From Colletes latitarsis (Eukaryota; Arthropoda; Insecta; Hymenoptera; Colletidae): a stretch of 64,000 nucleotides of DNA. The notes beneath the pieces were generated by a model. It was not told the origin of the DNA. It did not search any database and worked only from the letters and a program-made list of their open reading frames with translations. The translations under genes were made by a program, and so were the position numbers. Position 1 is the first letter of the stretch. Each line of letters opens with the position of its first letter. The stretch covers positions 6,014,001 to 6,078,000 of the forward strand of contig NW_027488368.1 of the NCBI RefSeq assembly GCF_051014445.1. Direction: 5' to 3'. This document shows positions 39,291 to 52,279 of this stretch, piece by piece.

Positions 39291-40559
39291 TTAAACCTGG
39301 TTGCGATCCATATTTTAGAGGATAACGCATGTTGGGTTTTGGTTAGGTCTAGGATTTGCCCTCATCAGGCTCATACTTTCGCATATTTCTCTTACTTCAT
39401 GGCTAGATCCTGGGCTATTTCTGGATTGGATCACGTAGTAAAGTGGTACCACACTGAAACATTCAATGAAACCTGGTCTGGATAAATATTTTAGAGGATA
39501 ACGCATCTTAGGTCTGGGTTTGGTCTAAGATTTGCCCTCATCAGGCTCACAGTTTAGCGTTTTTCGCATACTTGTTGCACAGATCCTGGGTTTTTTCTGG
39601 TTTGGATCACGATGTAGTGTGGTACCACACTGAAACAGTCCATTAAACCTGGTTTCGCTCAATATTTTAGAGGATAACGCATGTTAGGTCTAGGTTAGGT
39701 CTGGGATTTGCTGTCATCAGGCTCATTCTTTCGCATATTTCTCACACTTGACGGCTAGATCCTGGGCTTTTTCTAGATTGCATCACGTAGTAATGTAGTA
39801 CCACACTGAAACAGTCAATGAAACCAGGTTTCCATGAATATTTTAGAAGACAACGCAAGTTAGGTCTAGGTAAGGCCTGAGATTTTCAGTGATCAGACTC
39901 ATACTTTCGCATTCTTCACATACTTGTTGAACGGATCCTGGGTTTTTTCTGGTTTGGATCACGTAGTGATGTGGTACCACACTGAAAGATTCAATTAAAC
40001 CTGGTCTTGATAAATATTTTAGAGAATAACGCGTGTTAGGTCTGGGTTAGGTCTAGGATTTGCCCTCATCAGGCTCATACTTTCGCATATTTCTCATACT
40101 TCATGGCTAGCTCCTGGGCTATTTCTGGATTGGATCATGTAGTAAAGTGGTACCACACTGAAACATTCAATGAAACCTGGTCTCGATAAATATCTTAGAG
40201 GATAACGCATGTTAGGTCAAGGTTAGGGCTAAGATTTGCCCTCATCAGGCTCACAGTTTCGCGTTTTTCACATACTTGTTGAACAGATCCTGGGTTTTTT
40301 CTGGTTTTGATCACGTAGTAATGTGGGACCACACTGAAACAGTCAAGTAAACCTGGTTTCGATCAATATTTTAGAGAATAATTCATGTTAGGTCTAGGTT
40401 AGGTCTGGGATTTGCTCTCATCAGGCTCATTCTTTCGCACATTTCTCATACATGTTAAACAGATCCTGGGTTTTTTCTGGCATGGAACACGTAGTAATGT
40501 GGGACCACACTGAAAGAATCAATTAAACCTGGTCTTGATAAATATTTTAGGGGATAACG

Positions 40560-40735
40560 CATGTTAGGTCTGGGTTAGGTCTAGGATTTGCCCTCATCAG
40601 GCTCATACTTTCGCGTTTTTCACATACTTGTTGAACAGATCCTGGGCTGTTTCTGGATTGTATCACGTAGTAATGTGGTACCACGCTGAAACAGTCAATT
40701 AAACCTGGTTTCGATCAATATTTTAGAGGATAACG
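40560..40735 (+). repeat. Hybrid monomer, class B left middle joined to class A right half
   Basis: Reads CACATACTTGTTGAACAGATCCTGGG (class B) and then CTGTTTCTGGATTGTATCACG (class A). The switch lies in the shared GATCCTGGG core. Length is the normal 176 bp, so the exchange was in register. Confidence 0.8.
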
Positions 40736-42829
40736 GAAGTCAGGTCTGGGATAGCTCTAGGATTTGCCCTCATCAGGCTCTTACTTTCGCATATTTCTCA
40801 TACTTCATGGCTAGATCCTGGGCTATTTCTGGATTGGATCACGTATTAAAGTGGTACCACACTGAAACATTCAATGAAACCTGGTCTGGATAAATATTTT
40901 AGAGGATAACGCATCTTAGGTCTGGGTTAGGTCTGGGATTTGCTCTCGTCAGGCTCATTCTTTCGCATATTTCTCATACTTGATGGCTAGATCCTGGGCT
41001 TTTTCTGGATTGCATCACGTAATAATGTAGTACCACACTGAAACAGTCAATGAAACCTGGTTTCCATCAATATTTTAGAGGACAACGCTAGTTAGGTCTA
41101 GGTAAGGCCTGAGATTTTCACTGATCAGACACATACTTTCGCATTCTTCACATACTTGTTGAACGGATCCTGGGTTTTTTCTGGTTTTGATCACGTAGTA
41201 ATGTGGTACCACACTGAAACATTCAATTAAACCTGGTCTTGATAAATATTTTAGAGAATAACGCATGTTAGGTCTGGGTTAGGTCTAGGATTTGCCCTCA
41301 TCAGGCTCATACTTTCGCATATTTCTCATACTTCATGGCTAGATCCTGGGCTATTTCTTGATTGGATCACGTAGTAATGTGGCACCACACTGAAACAGTC
41401 AATTAAACCTGGTTTTGATCAATATTTTAGAGAATAGTTCATGTTAGGTCTAGGTTAGGTCAGGGAGTTGCTCTCATCAGGCTCATTCTTTCGCATATTT
41501 CTCATACTTGATGGCTAGATCCTGGGCTTTTTCTGGATTGCATCACGTAGTAAAGAAGTACAACACTGAAACAGTCAATTAAACTTGGTTTCCATCATTA
41601 TTTTAGAGGACAACGCATGTTAGGTCTAGGTTAGGCCTGGGATTTGCCCTCATCAGGGTCATACTGTCGCAGTTTTAACATACTTGTTGAACGGATCCTG
41701 GTTTTTTTCTGGTTTGGTTCACGTAGTAATGTGGTACCACACTGATACATGCAATTAAACCTGGTCTTGATAAATATTTTAGAGGATAACGCATGTTAGG
41801 TTTGGGTTAGGCCTAGGATTTGCCCTCATCAGGCTCATACTTTCGCATATTTCTCATACTTCATGGCTAGCTCCTGGGCTGTTTCTGGATTGTATCACGT
41901 AGTAATGTGGTACCACGCTGAAACAGTCGATTAAACCTGGTTTCCATGAATATTTTAGAAGACAACGCAAGTTAGGTCTAGGTAAGGCCTGAGATTTTCA
42001 CTGATCAGACTCATTCTTTCGCATTCTTCACATACTTGTTGAACGGATCCTGGGTTTTTTCTGGTTTGGATCACGTAGTAATGTGGTACCACACTGAAAC
42101 ATTCAATTAAACCTGGTCTTGATAAATATTTTAGAGAATAACGCGTGTTAGGTCTGGGTTAGGTCTAGGATTTGCCCTCATCAGGCTCATACTTTCGCAT
42201 ATTTCTCATACTTCATGGCTAGCTCCTGGGCTATTTCTGGATTGGATCATGTAGTAAAGTGGTACCACACTGAAACATTCAATGAAACCTGGTCTCGATA
42301 AATATCTTAGAGGATAACGAATGTTAGGTTTGGGTTAGGCCTAGGATTTGCCCTCATCAGGCTCATACTTTCGCATATTTCTCATACTTCATGGCTAGAT
42401 CCTGGGCTGTTTCTGGATTGTATCACGTAGTAATGTGGTACCACGCTGATACAGTCGATTAAACCTGGTTTCGATCAATATTTTAGAGCATAACGCAAGT
42501 TAAGTCTGGTATAGGTCTTGGATTTGCCCTCATCAGACTCATACTTTCGCGTTTTTCACATACTTGTTGAACAGATCCTGGGTTTTTTCTGGTTTGGACC
42601 ACGTAGTAGTGTGGTACCACACTGAAACAGTCCATTAAACCTGGTTGCGATCCATATTTTAGAGGATAACGCATGTTAGGTCTGGGTTAGGTCTAGTATT
42701 TGCCCTCATCAGGCTCATACTTTCGCATATTTCTCATACTTCATGGTTAGATCCTGGGCTATTTCTGGATTGCATCACGTAGTAATGAAGTACAACACTG
42801 AAACAGTCAATTAAACCTGGTTTCGATCA

Positions 42830-43660
42830 ATATTTTAGAGAATAATTCATGTTAGGTCTAGGTTAGGTCAGGGATTTGCTCTCATCAGTCTCATTTTTTC
42901 GCATATTTCTCATACTTGATGGCTAGATCCTGGGCTTTTTCTGGATTGCATCACGTAGTAATGAAGTACAACACTGAAACAGTCAATTAAACTTGGTTTC
43001 CATCAATATTTTAGAGGACAACGCATGTTAGGTCTAGGTTAGGCCTGGGATTTGCCCTCATCAGGGTCATACTGTCGCAGTTTTAACATACTTGTTGAAC
43101 GGATCCTGGGTTTTTTCTGGTTTGGATCACGTAGTAATGTGGTACCACACTGAAACATTCAATTAAACCTGGTCTGGACAAATATTTTAGAGGATAACGC
43201 ATGTTAGGTCTGGGTTAGGTCTAGGATTTGCCCTCATCAGGCTCATTCTTTCGCATATTTCTCATACTTGATGGCTAGATCCTGGGCTTTTTCTGGATTG
43301 CATCACGTAGTAATGAAGTACAACACTGAAACAGTCAATTAAACCTGGTTTCGATCAATATTTTAGAGAATAATTCATGTTAGGTCTAGGTTAGGTCAGG
43401 GATTTGCTCTCATCAGTCTCATTTTTTCGCATATTTCTCATACTTGATGGCTAGATGCTGGGCTTTTTCTGGATTGCATCACGTAGTAATGAAGTACAAC
43501 ACTGAAACAGTCAATTAAACTTGGTTTCCATCAATATTTTAGAGGACAACGCATGTTAGGTCTAGGTTAGGCCTGGGATTTGCCCTCATCAGGGTCATAC
43601 TGTCGCAGTTTTAACATACTTGTTGAACGGATCCTGGGTTTTTTGTGGTTTGGATCACGT
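42830..43660 (+). repeat. 3-monomer tandem duplication (528 bp)
   Basis: The rare unit with CATCAGTCTCATTTTTTCGC occurs at about 42,884 and 43,412, each followed by a TTAAACTTGGTTTCC unit and a GTCGCAG unit. The right macro-copy has this trio once, near 55,912. Confidence 0.8.
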
Positions 43661-46600
43661 AGTAGTGTGGTACCACGCTGAAACAGTCGATTAAACCTGG
43701 TTTCCATGAATATTTTAGAAGACAACGCATGTTAGGTCTAGGTAAGGCCTGAGATTTTCACTGATCAGACTCATACTTTCGCATTCTTCACATACTTGTT
43801 GAACGGATCCTGGGTTTTTTCTGGTTTGGATCACGTAGTAATGTGGTACCACACTGAAACATTCAATTAAACCTGGTCTTGATAAATATTTTAGAGAATA
43901 ACGCGTGTTAGGTCTGGGTTAGGTCTAGGATTTGCCCTCATCAGGCTCATACTTTCGCATATTTCTCATACTTCATGGCTAGCTCCTGGGCTATTTCTGG
44001 ATTGGATCATGTAGTAAAGTGGTACCACACTGAAACATTCAATGAAACCTGGTCTCGATAAATATCTTAGAGGATAACGCATGTTAGGTCAAGGTTAGGT
44101 CAAAGATTTGCCCCCATCAGGCTCACAGTTTCGCGTTTTTCACATACTTGTTGAACAGATCCTGGGTTTTTTCTGGTTTGGATCACGTAGTAATGTGGGA
44201 CCACACTGAAACAGTCAAGTAAACCTGGTTTCGATCAATATTTTAGAGAATAATTCATGTTAGGTCTAGGTTAGGTCTGGGATTTGCTCTCATCAGGCTC
44301 ATTCTTCCGCACATTTCTCATACATGTTAAACAGATCCTGGGTTTTTTCTGGCATGGAACACGTAGTAATGTGGGACCACACTGAAACAATCAATTAAAC
44401 CTGGTCTTGATAAATATTTTAGAGGATAACGCATGTTAGGTCTGGGTTAGGTCTAGTATTTGCCCTCATCAGGCTCATACTTTCGCATATTTCTCATACT
44501 TCATGGCTAGATCCTGGGCTATTTCTGGATTGGATCACGTATTAAAGTGGTACCACACTGAAACATTCAATGAAACCTGGTCTGGATAAATATTTTAGAG
44601 GATAACGCATCTTAGGTCTGGGTTAGGTCTGGGATTTGCTCTCGTCAGGCTCATTCTTTCGCATATTTCTCATACTTGATGGCTAGATCCTGGGCTTTTT
44701 CTGGATTGCATCACGTAATAATGTAGTACCACACTGAAACAGTCAATGAAACCTGGTTTCCATCAATATTTTAGAGGACAACGCTAGTTAGGTCTAGGTA
44801 AGGCCTGAGATTTTCACTGATCAGACTCATACTTTCGCATTCTTCACATACTTGTTGAACGGATCCTGGGTTTTTTCTCGTTTTGATCACGTAGTAATGT
44901 GGTACCACACTGAAACATTCAATTAAACCTGGTCTTGATAAATATTTTAGAGAATAACGCATGTTAGGTCTGGGTTAGGTCTAGGATTTGCCCTCATCAG
45001 GCTCATACTTTCGCATATTTCTCATACTTCATGGCTAGATCCTGGGCTATTTCTTGATTGGATCACGTAGTAATGTGGCACCACACTGAAACAGTCAATT
45101 GAACCTGGTTTTGATCAATATTTTAGAGAATAGTTCATGTTAGGTCTAGGTTAGGTCAGGGATTTGCTCTCATCAGGCTCATTCTTTCGCATATTTCTCA
45201 TACTTCATGGCTAGATCCTGGGCTTTTTCTGGATTGCATCACGTACTAATGAAGTACAACACTGAAACAGTCAATTAAACTTGGTTTCCATCATTATTTT
45301 AGAGGACAACGCATGTTAGGTCTAGGTTAGGCCTGGGATTTGCCCTCATCAGGGTCATACTGTCGCAGTTTTAACATACTTGTTGAACGGATCCTGGGTT
45401 TTTTCTGGTTTGGTTCACGTAGTAATGTGGTACCACACTGATACATTCAATTAAACCTGGTCTTGATAAATATTTTAGAGGATGACGCATGTTAGGTTTG
45501 GGTTAGGTCTAGGATTTGCCCTCATCAGGCTCATACTTTCGCATATTTCTCATACTTCATGGCTAGATCCTGGGCTGTTTCTGGATTGTATCACGTAGTA
45601 ATGTGGTACCACGCTGATACAGTCGATTAATCCTGGTTTCGATCAATATTTTAGAGGATAGCGCAAGTTAAGTCTGGGATAGGTCTTGGATTTGCCCTCA
45701 TCAGACTCATACTTTCGCGTTTTTCACATACTTGTTGAACAGATCCTGGGTTTTTTCTGGTTTGGATCACGTAGTAGTGTGGTACCACACTGAAACAGTC
45801 CATTAAACCTGGTTGCGATCCATATTTTAGAGGATAACGCATGTTAGGTCTGGGTTAGGTCTACTATTTGCCCTCATCAGGCTCATACTTTCGCATATTT
45901 CTCATACTTCATGGCTAGATCCTGGGCTATTTCTGGATTGGATCACGTTGTAAAGTGGTACCACACTGAAACATTCAACGAAACCTGGTCTGGATAAATA
46001 TTTTAGAGGATAACGCATGTTAGGTCTGGGTTAGGTCTAGTATTTGCCCTCATCAGGCTCATTCTTTCGCATATTTCTCAAACTTGATGGCTAGATCCTG
46101 GGCTTTTTCTGGATTGCATCACATAGTAATGTAGTACCACAGTGAAACATTCAATTAAACCTGGTCTTGATAAATATTTCAGAGGATAACGCATGTTAGG
46201 TCTGGGTTAGGTCTAGGATTTGCACTCATCAGGCTCATACTTTCGCATATTTCTCATACTTCATGGCTAGATCCTGGGCTTTTTCTGGATTGCATCACGT
46301 AGTAATGAAGTACTACACTGAAACAGTCAATTGAACCTGGTCTCCATCAATATCTTAGAGGACAACGCAAGTTAGGTCTGGGATAGGTCTTGGATTTGCC
46401 CTCATCAGGCTCATACTTTCGCATATTTCTCATACTTCATGGCTAGATCCTGGGCTATTTCTGGATTGGATCACGTTGTAAAGTGGTACCACACTGAAAC
46501 ATTCAATGAAACCTGGTCTGGATAAATATTTTAGAAGATAACGCATGTTAGGTCTGGGTTAGGTCTAGGATTTGCCCTCATCAGGCTCATTCTTTCGCAT

Positions 46601-47951
46601 ATTTCTCATACTTGATGGCTAGATCCTGGGCTTTTTCTGGATTGCATCACGTAGTAATGAAGTACAACACTGGAACAGTCAATTAAACATGGTTTCGACC
46701 AATATTTTAGAGAATAATTCATGTTTGGTCTAGGTTAGGTCTGGGATTTGCTCTCATCAGGCTCATTCTTTCGCATATTTCTCATACTTGATGGCTAGAT
46801 CCTGGGCTTTTTCTGGATAGCATCACGTAGTAATGAAGTACAACACTGAAACAGTCAATTAAACCTGGTTTCCATCAATATTTTAGAGGACAACGCATGT
46901 TAGGTCTAGGTTAGGCCTGGGATTTGCCCTCATCAGGCTCATACTTTCGCATATTTCTCATACTTCATGGCTAGATCCTGGGCTGTTTCTGGATTGTATC
47001 ACGTAGTAATGTGGTACCACGCTGAAACAGTCAATTAATCCTGGTTTCGATCAATATTTTAGAGGATAACGCAAGTTAGGTCTGGGATAGGTCTAGGATT
47101 TTCCCTCATCAGGCTCTTACTTTCGCATATTTCTCATACTTCATGGCTAGATCCTGGGCTTTTTCTGGATAGCATCACGTAGTAATGAAGTACAACACTG
47201 AAACAGTCAATTAAACCTGGTTTGGATCAATATTTTAGAGGATAGCGCATGTTAGGTCTAGGTTAGGTCTGGGATTTTCACACATCAGACTCATACTTTC
47301 GCATTCTTCACATACTTGTTGAACGGAACCTGGGTTTTTTCTGGTTTGGATCAGGTAGTAATGTGGTACCACACTGAAACAGTTGACTAAACCTGGTTTC
47401 GATCAATATTTTAGAGGATAACGCAAGTTAGGTCTGGGATAGGTCTGGGATTTGCCCTCATCAGGCTCATACTTTCGCGTTTTTCACAAACTTGTTGAAC
47501 AGATCCTGGGTCTTTTCTGGTTTGGATCACATAGTAATGTGGTACCACTCTGAAACATTCAATTAAACCAGGTTTCGATCAATATTTTAGACGATAACGC
47601 ATGTTAGGTCGTGGTTAGGTCTAGGATTTGCCCTCATCAGGCTCATACTTTCGCATATTCCTCATACTTCATGGCTAGATCCTGGGCTGTTTCTGGATTG
47701 TATCACGTAGTAATGTGGTATCACGCAGAAACAGTCAATTAAACCTGGTTTCGATCAATACTTTAGAGGATAACGCAAGTTAGGTCTGGGATAGGTCTAG
47801 GATTTGCCCTCATCAGGCTCTTACTTTCGCATATTTCTCATACTTCATGGCTAGATCCTGGGCTATTTCTGGATTGGATCACATAGTAAAGTGGTACCAC
47901 ACTGAAACATTCAATGAAACCTGGTCTGGATAAATATTTTAGAGGATAACG

Positions 47952-48127
47952 CATGTTAGGCCTGGGTTACGTCTGTGATTTGCCCTCATCAGGGTCATAC
48001 TTTCCCAGTTTTAACATGCATGTTGACCTGATCGAGGGTTTTTTCTGCTTTGGATCACGTAGTAAAGTGGTACCACAATAAAACAGTCAATTAAACCTGG
48101 TTTCGATCAATATTTTAGAGGATATCG
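47952..48127 (+). repeat. Rare divergent monomer, TTGACCTGATCGAGGG subtype (copy 3)
   Basis: Same subtype, with TTTTTTCTGC after CGAGGG and a TTTCCCAG in place of TTTCGCAG. The following palindrome is altered to GGTACCACAATAAAAC. It lies in the block repeated at 62,550-64,000. Confidence 0.82.
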
Positions 48128-48479
48128 CAAGTTAGATCTGGGATAGGTCTGGGATTTGCCCTCATCAGACTCATACTTTCGCATTCTTCACATACTTGTT
48201 GAGCGGATCCTGGGTTTTTTCTGGTTTGGATCACGTAGTAATGTGGGACCTCACTGAAACAGTCAATTAAACCTGGTTTCGATTAATATTTTAGAGAATA
48301 ATTCATGTTACGTCTAGGTTAGGTCTGGGATTTACTCTCATCAGGCTCATTCTTTCGCATATTACTCATACTTGATGGCTAGATCCTGGGCTTTTTCTGG
48401 ATTGGATCACGTAGTAATGTGGGACCACACTGAAACAATCAATTAAACCTGGTCTTGATAAATATTTTAGAGGATAGCG

Positions 48480-48655
48480 CATGTCAGGTCTGGGATAGAT
48501 CTAGGATTTACCCTCATCAGGCTCATACTTTCGCATATTTCTCATACTTCATGGCTAGATCCTGGGCTGTTTCTGGTTTGGATCACATAGTAATGTGGTA
48601 CCACACTGAATCAGTCGATTAAACCAGGTTTCGATCAATATTTTTGAGGATAACG
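48480..48655 (+). repeat. Hybrid monomer, class A left middle joined to class B right half
   Basis: Reads CTTCATGGCTAGATCCTGGGC with TGTTTCTGG (class A), then TTTGGATCACATAG (class B). The switch lies at or just after TTTCTGG. Similar hybrids are at 6,924-7,099 and 7,806-7,981. A copy of this one is at about 63,796 by the terminal duplication. Confidence 0.8.
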
Positions 48656-48685
48656 CATGTTAGGTCTAGGTTAGGCGGGGATTTT

Positions 48686-51600
48686 CACTCATCAGACTCA
48701 TACTTTCGCATTCTTCACATACTTGTTGAACGGATCCTGGGTTTTTTCTGGTTTGGATCACGTAGTAATGTGGGACCACACTGAGACAGTCAATTAAACC
48801 TGGTTTCGATCAGTATTTTAGAGACTAGTTCATGTTAGGTCTAGAATAGGTCTGGTATTTGCTGTTATCAGGCTCATTCTTTCCCATATTTCTCATACTT
48901 GATGGCTAGATCCTGGGCTTTCTCTGGATTGCATAACGTAGTAATGAAGTACAACACTGAAACAGTCAATTAAACCTGGTTTTCATCAATATTTTAGAGG
49001 ACAACGCATATTAGGTCTAGGTTAGGCCTGGGATTTGCCATCATCAGGGTCATACTTTCGCAGTTTTAACATACATGTTGGCCTGATCGAGGGTTTTTTC
49101 TGCTTTGGATCACGTAGTAAAGTGGTGCCACACTGAAACAGTCCATTAAACCTGGTTTCCAACAATATTTTAGAGGATACCGCAAGTTAGGTCTGGGATA
49201 GGGCTGGGATTCGCCCTAATCGGGCTCATACTTTCGCGTTTTTCACATACTTGTTGAACTGATCCTGGGTTTTTTTCTGGTTTGTATCACGTAGCAGTGT
49301 GGTACCACACTGAAACAGTCCATTAAACCTGGTTTGGATCAATATTTTAGAGGATAACGCATGTTAGGTCTAGGTTAGCCCTGGGACTTTCACTCATCAG
49401 ACTCATACTTTCGCATTCCTCTCATACTTGTTGAACTGATCCTGGGTTTTTTCTGGTTTGTATCACGTAGTAATGTGGTACGACACTGAAACAGTCGACT
49501 AAACCTGGTTTCGATCAATATTTTAGGGGATAACGCATGTTAAGTCTGGGATTGGTCTGGGATTTGACCTCATCAGACTCATACTTTCGCACACTTCACA
49601 TACTCGTTGAACAGATCCTGGGTTACTTGCTGGTTTGGATCATATACTAATGTGGTACCACACTGAAACAGTCGATTAAACCAGGTTTCGATCAATATTT
49701 TTGAGGATAACGCATGTTAGGTCTAGGTTAGGCCTGGGATTTTCACTCATCAGACTCATACTTTCGCATTCTTCACATACATGTTGAACGGATCCTGGGT
49801 TTTTTCTGGTTTGGATCACGTTGTAACGTGGGACCACACTGAAACAATCAATTAAACCTGGTCTTGATAAATATTTTAGAGGATAACGCATGTTAGGTTT
49901 GGGCTAGGTCTAGGATTTGCCCTCAGCAGGCTCATACTTTCGCATATCTCTCATACTTCATGGCTAGATCCTTGGCTGTTTCTGGATTGTATCACGTAGT
50001 AATGTGGTACCACACTGAAACTGTCGATTAAACCTGGTTTCGATCAATATTTTAGGGGATAACGCATGTTAAGTCTGGGATTGGTCTGGGATTTGACCTC
50101 ATCAGACTCATACTTTCGCACACTTCACATACTTGTTGAACAGATCCTGGGTTTTTTCTGGTATGGATCCCGTAGTAGTGTGCTACCACCCCGAAACAGT
50201 CCATTAAACCTGGTTTCGATCAATATTTTAGAGGATAACGCATGTTAGGTCAAGGTTCGGTCTAATATTTGCCCTCATCAGGCTCACAGTTTCGCGTTTT
50301 TCACATACTTGTTGAACAGATCCTGGGTTTTTTCTGGATTGCATCACGTAGCAATGTGGTACCACACTGAAACAGTCCATTAAACCTGGTTTCGCTCAAT
50401 ATTTTAGAGGATAACGCATGTTAGGTCTGGGATAGGTCTGGGATTTGCCCTCATCAGACTCATACTATCGCACACTTCACATACTCGTTGAACAGATCCT
50501 GGGTTATTTTCTGGTTTGGATCACATAGTAATGTGGTACCACACCGAAACAGTCGATTAAACCAGGTCCCGATCAATATTTTTGAGGATAACGCATGTTA
50601 GGTCTAGGTTAGGCCTGGGATTTTCACTCATCAGACTCATACTTTCGCATTCTTCACATACTTGTTGAACGGATCCTGGGTTTTTTCTGGTTTGGATCAC
50701 GTTGTAATGTGGGACCACACTGAAACAATCAATTAAACCTGGTCTTGATAAATATTTTAGAGGATAACGCATGTTAGGTTTGGGCTAGGTCTAGGATTTG
50801 CCCTCAGCAGGCTCATACTTTTGCATATCTCTCATACTTCATGGCTAGATCCTTGGCTGTTTCTGGATTGTATAACGTAGTAATGTGGTACCACGCTGAA
50901 ACAGTCAATTAAACCTGGTTTCGATCAATATTTTAGAGAATAATTCATGTTAGGTCTAGGTTAGGTCTGGGATTTGCTCTCATCAGGCTCGTTCTTTCGC
51001 ATATTTCTCATACTTGATGGCTAGATCCTGGGCTTTTTCTGGATTGCATCACGTAGTAATGTGGTACCACGCTGAAACAGTCAATTAAACCTGGTTTCGA
51101 TCAATATTTTAGAGGATAACGCAAGTTAGGTCTGGCATAGGTCTGGGATTCGACCTCATCAGGCTCATACTTTCGCGTTTTTCACATACTTGTTGAACAG
51201 ATCCTGGGTTTTTTCTGGTTTGCATCACGTAGTAGTGTGGTACCACACTGAAACAGTCAATGAAACCTGGTTTGGATCAATATTTTGGAGGATAACGCAT
51301 GTTAGGTCTAGGTTAGGTCTGGGATTTTCACTCATCAGACTCATACTTTCGCATTCTTCACATACTTGTTGAACGGATCCTGGGTTTTTTCTGGTTTGGA
51401 TCACGTAGTAATGTGGTACCACACTGAAACAGTCCATTAAACCTGGTTTCGATCAATATTTTAGAGGATAACGCAAGTTAGGTTTGGGATAGGTCTGGGA
51501 TTTGACCTCATCAGACTCATACTTTCGCACACTTCACATACTCGTTGAACAGATCCTGGGTTATTTTCTGGTTTGGATCACATAGTAATGTGGTACCACA

Positions 51601-52279
51601 CTGAAACAGTCGATTAAACCTGGTTTCGATCAATATTTTAGAGAATAATTCATGTTAGGTCTAGGTTAGGACTGGGATTTGCTCTCATCAGGCACATTCT
51701 TTCGCATATTTCACATAGTTGATGGCTTGATCCTGGGCTGTTTCTGGATTGCATCACGTAGTAATGTGGTACCACGCTGAAACAGTCAATTAAACCTGGT
51801 TTCGATCAATATTTTAGAGAATAATTCATGTTAGGTCTAGGTTAGGTCTGGGATTTGCTCTCATCAGGCTCGTCCTTTCGCATATTTCTCATACTTGATG
51901 GCTAGATCCTGGGCTTTTTCTGGATTGCATCACGTAGTAATGTGGTACCACGCTGAAACAGTCAATTAAACCTGGTTTCGATCTATATTTTAGAGGATAA
52001 CGCAAGTTAGGTCTGGCATAGGTCTGGGATTCGCCCTCATCAGGCTCATACTTTCGCGTTTTTCACATACTTGTTGAACAGATCCTGGGTTTTTTCTGGT
52101 TTGTATCACGTAGTAGTGTGGTACCACACTGAAACAGTCCATTAAACCTGGTTTGGATCAATATTTTAGAGGATAACGCATGTTAGGTCTGGGTTAGGTC
52201 TAGGATTTGCCCTCATCAGGCTCATACTTTCGCATATTTCTGATACTTCATGGCTAGATCCTGGGCTGTTTCTGGATTG
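48686..52279 (+). repeat. Spacer segment between the macro-copies, with two 881 bp duplications
   Basis: About 20 monomers. 49,610-50,000 matches 50,490-50,880, and 50,880-51,300 matches 51,761-52,180, both at offset 881 (5 monomers plus 1). Markers are TTTGGGCTAGG with CTCAGCAGG (about 49,897 and 50,778) and the GGCTCGTTC/GGCTCGTCC units (50,987 and 51,868). No gene seen. Confidence 0.78.
49007..49182 (+). repeat. Rare divergent monomer, GGCCTGATCGAGGG subtype (copy 4)
   Basis: Same middle as the copies at 24,363 and 47,952, but with TTGGCCTGATCGAGGG and a GGTGCC palindrome core. Its left half is of the ordinary TTAGGCCTGGG type, so it looks like a recombinant between the rare subtype and a common monomer. 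Confidence 0.78.

Larger units (their letters stand above)
37490..48685 (+). repeat. Macro-duplication, left copy
   Basis: Most of this 11 kb segment recurs at 52,280-64,000. The offset starts at 14,787, becomes 12,852 from about 41,710, 12,676 from about 43,700, and 15,316 from 47,216 to the window end. Offset steps are multiples of 176, for example 1,936 (11 monomers) and 2,640 (15 monomers). Tie points include TTTTATCATAC at 37,801 and 52,588, CATGCAATTAAACC near 41,750 and 54,602, and GGAACCTGGG at 47,325 and 62,641. Confidence 0.85.
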
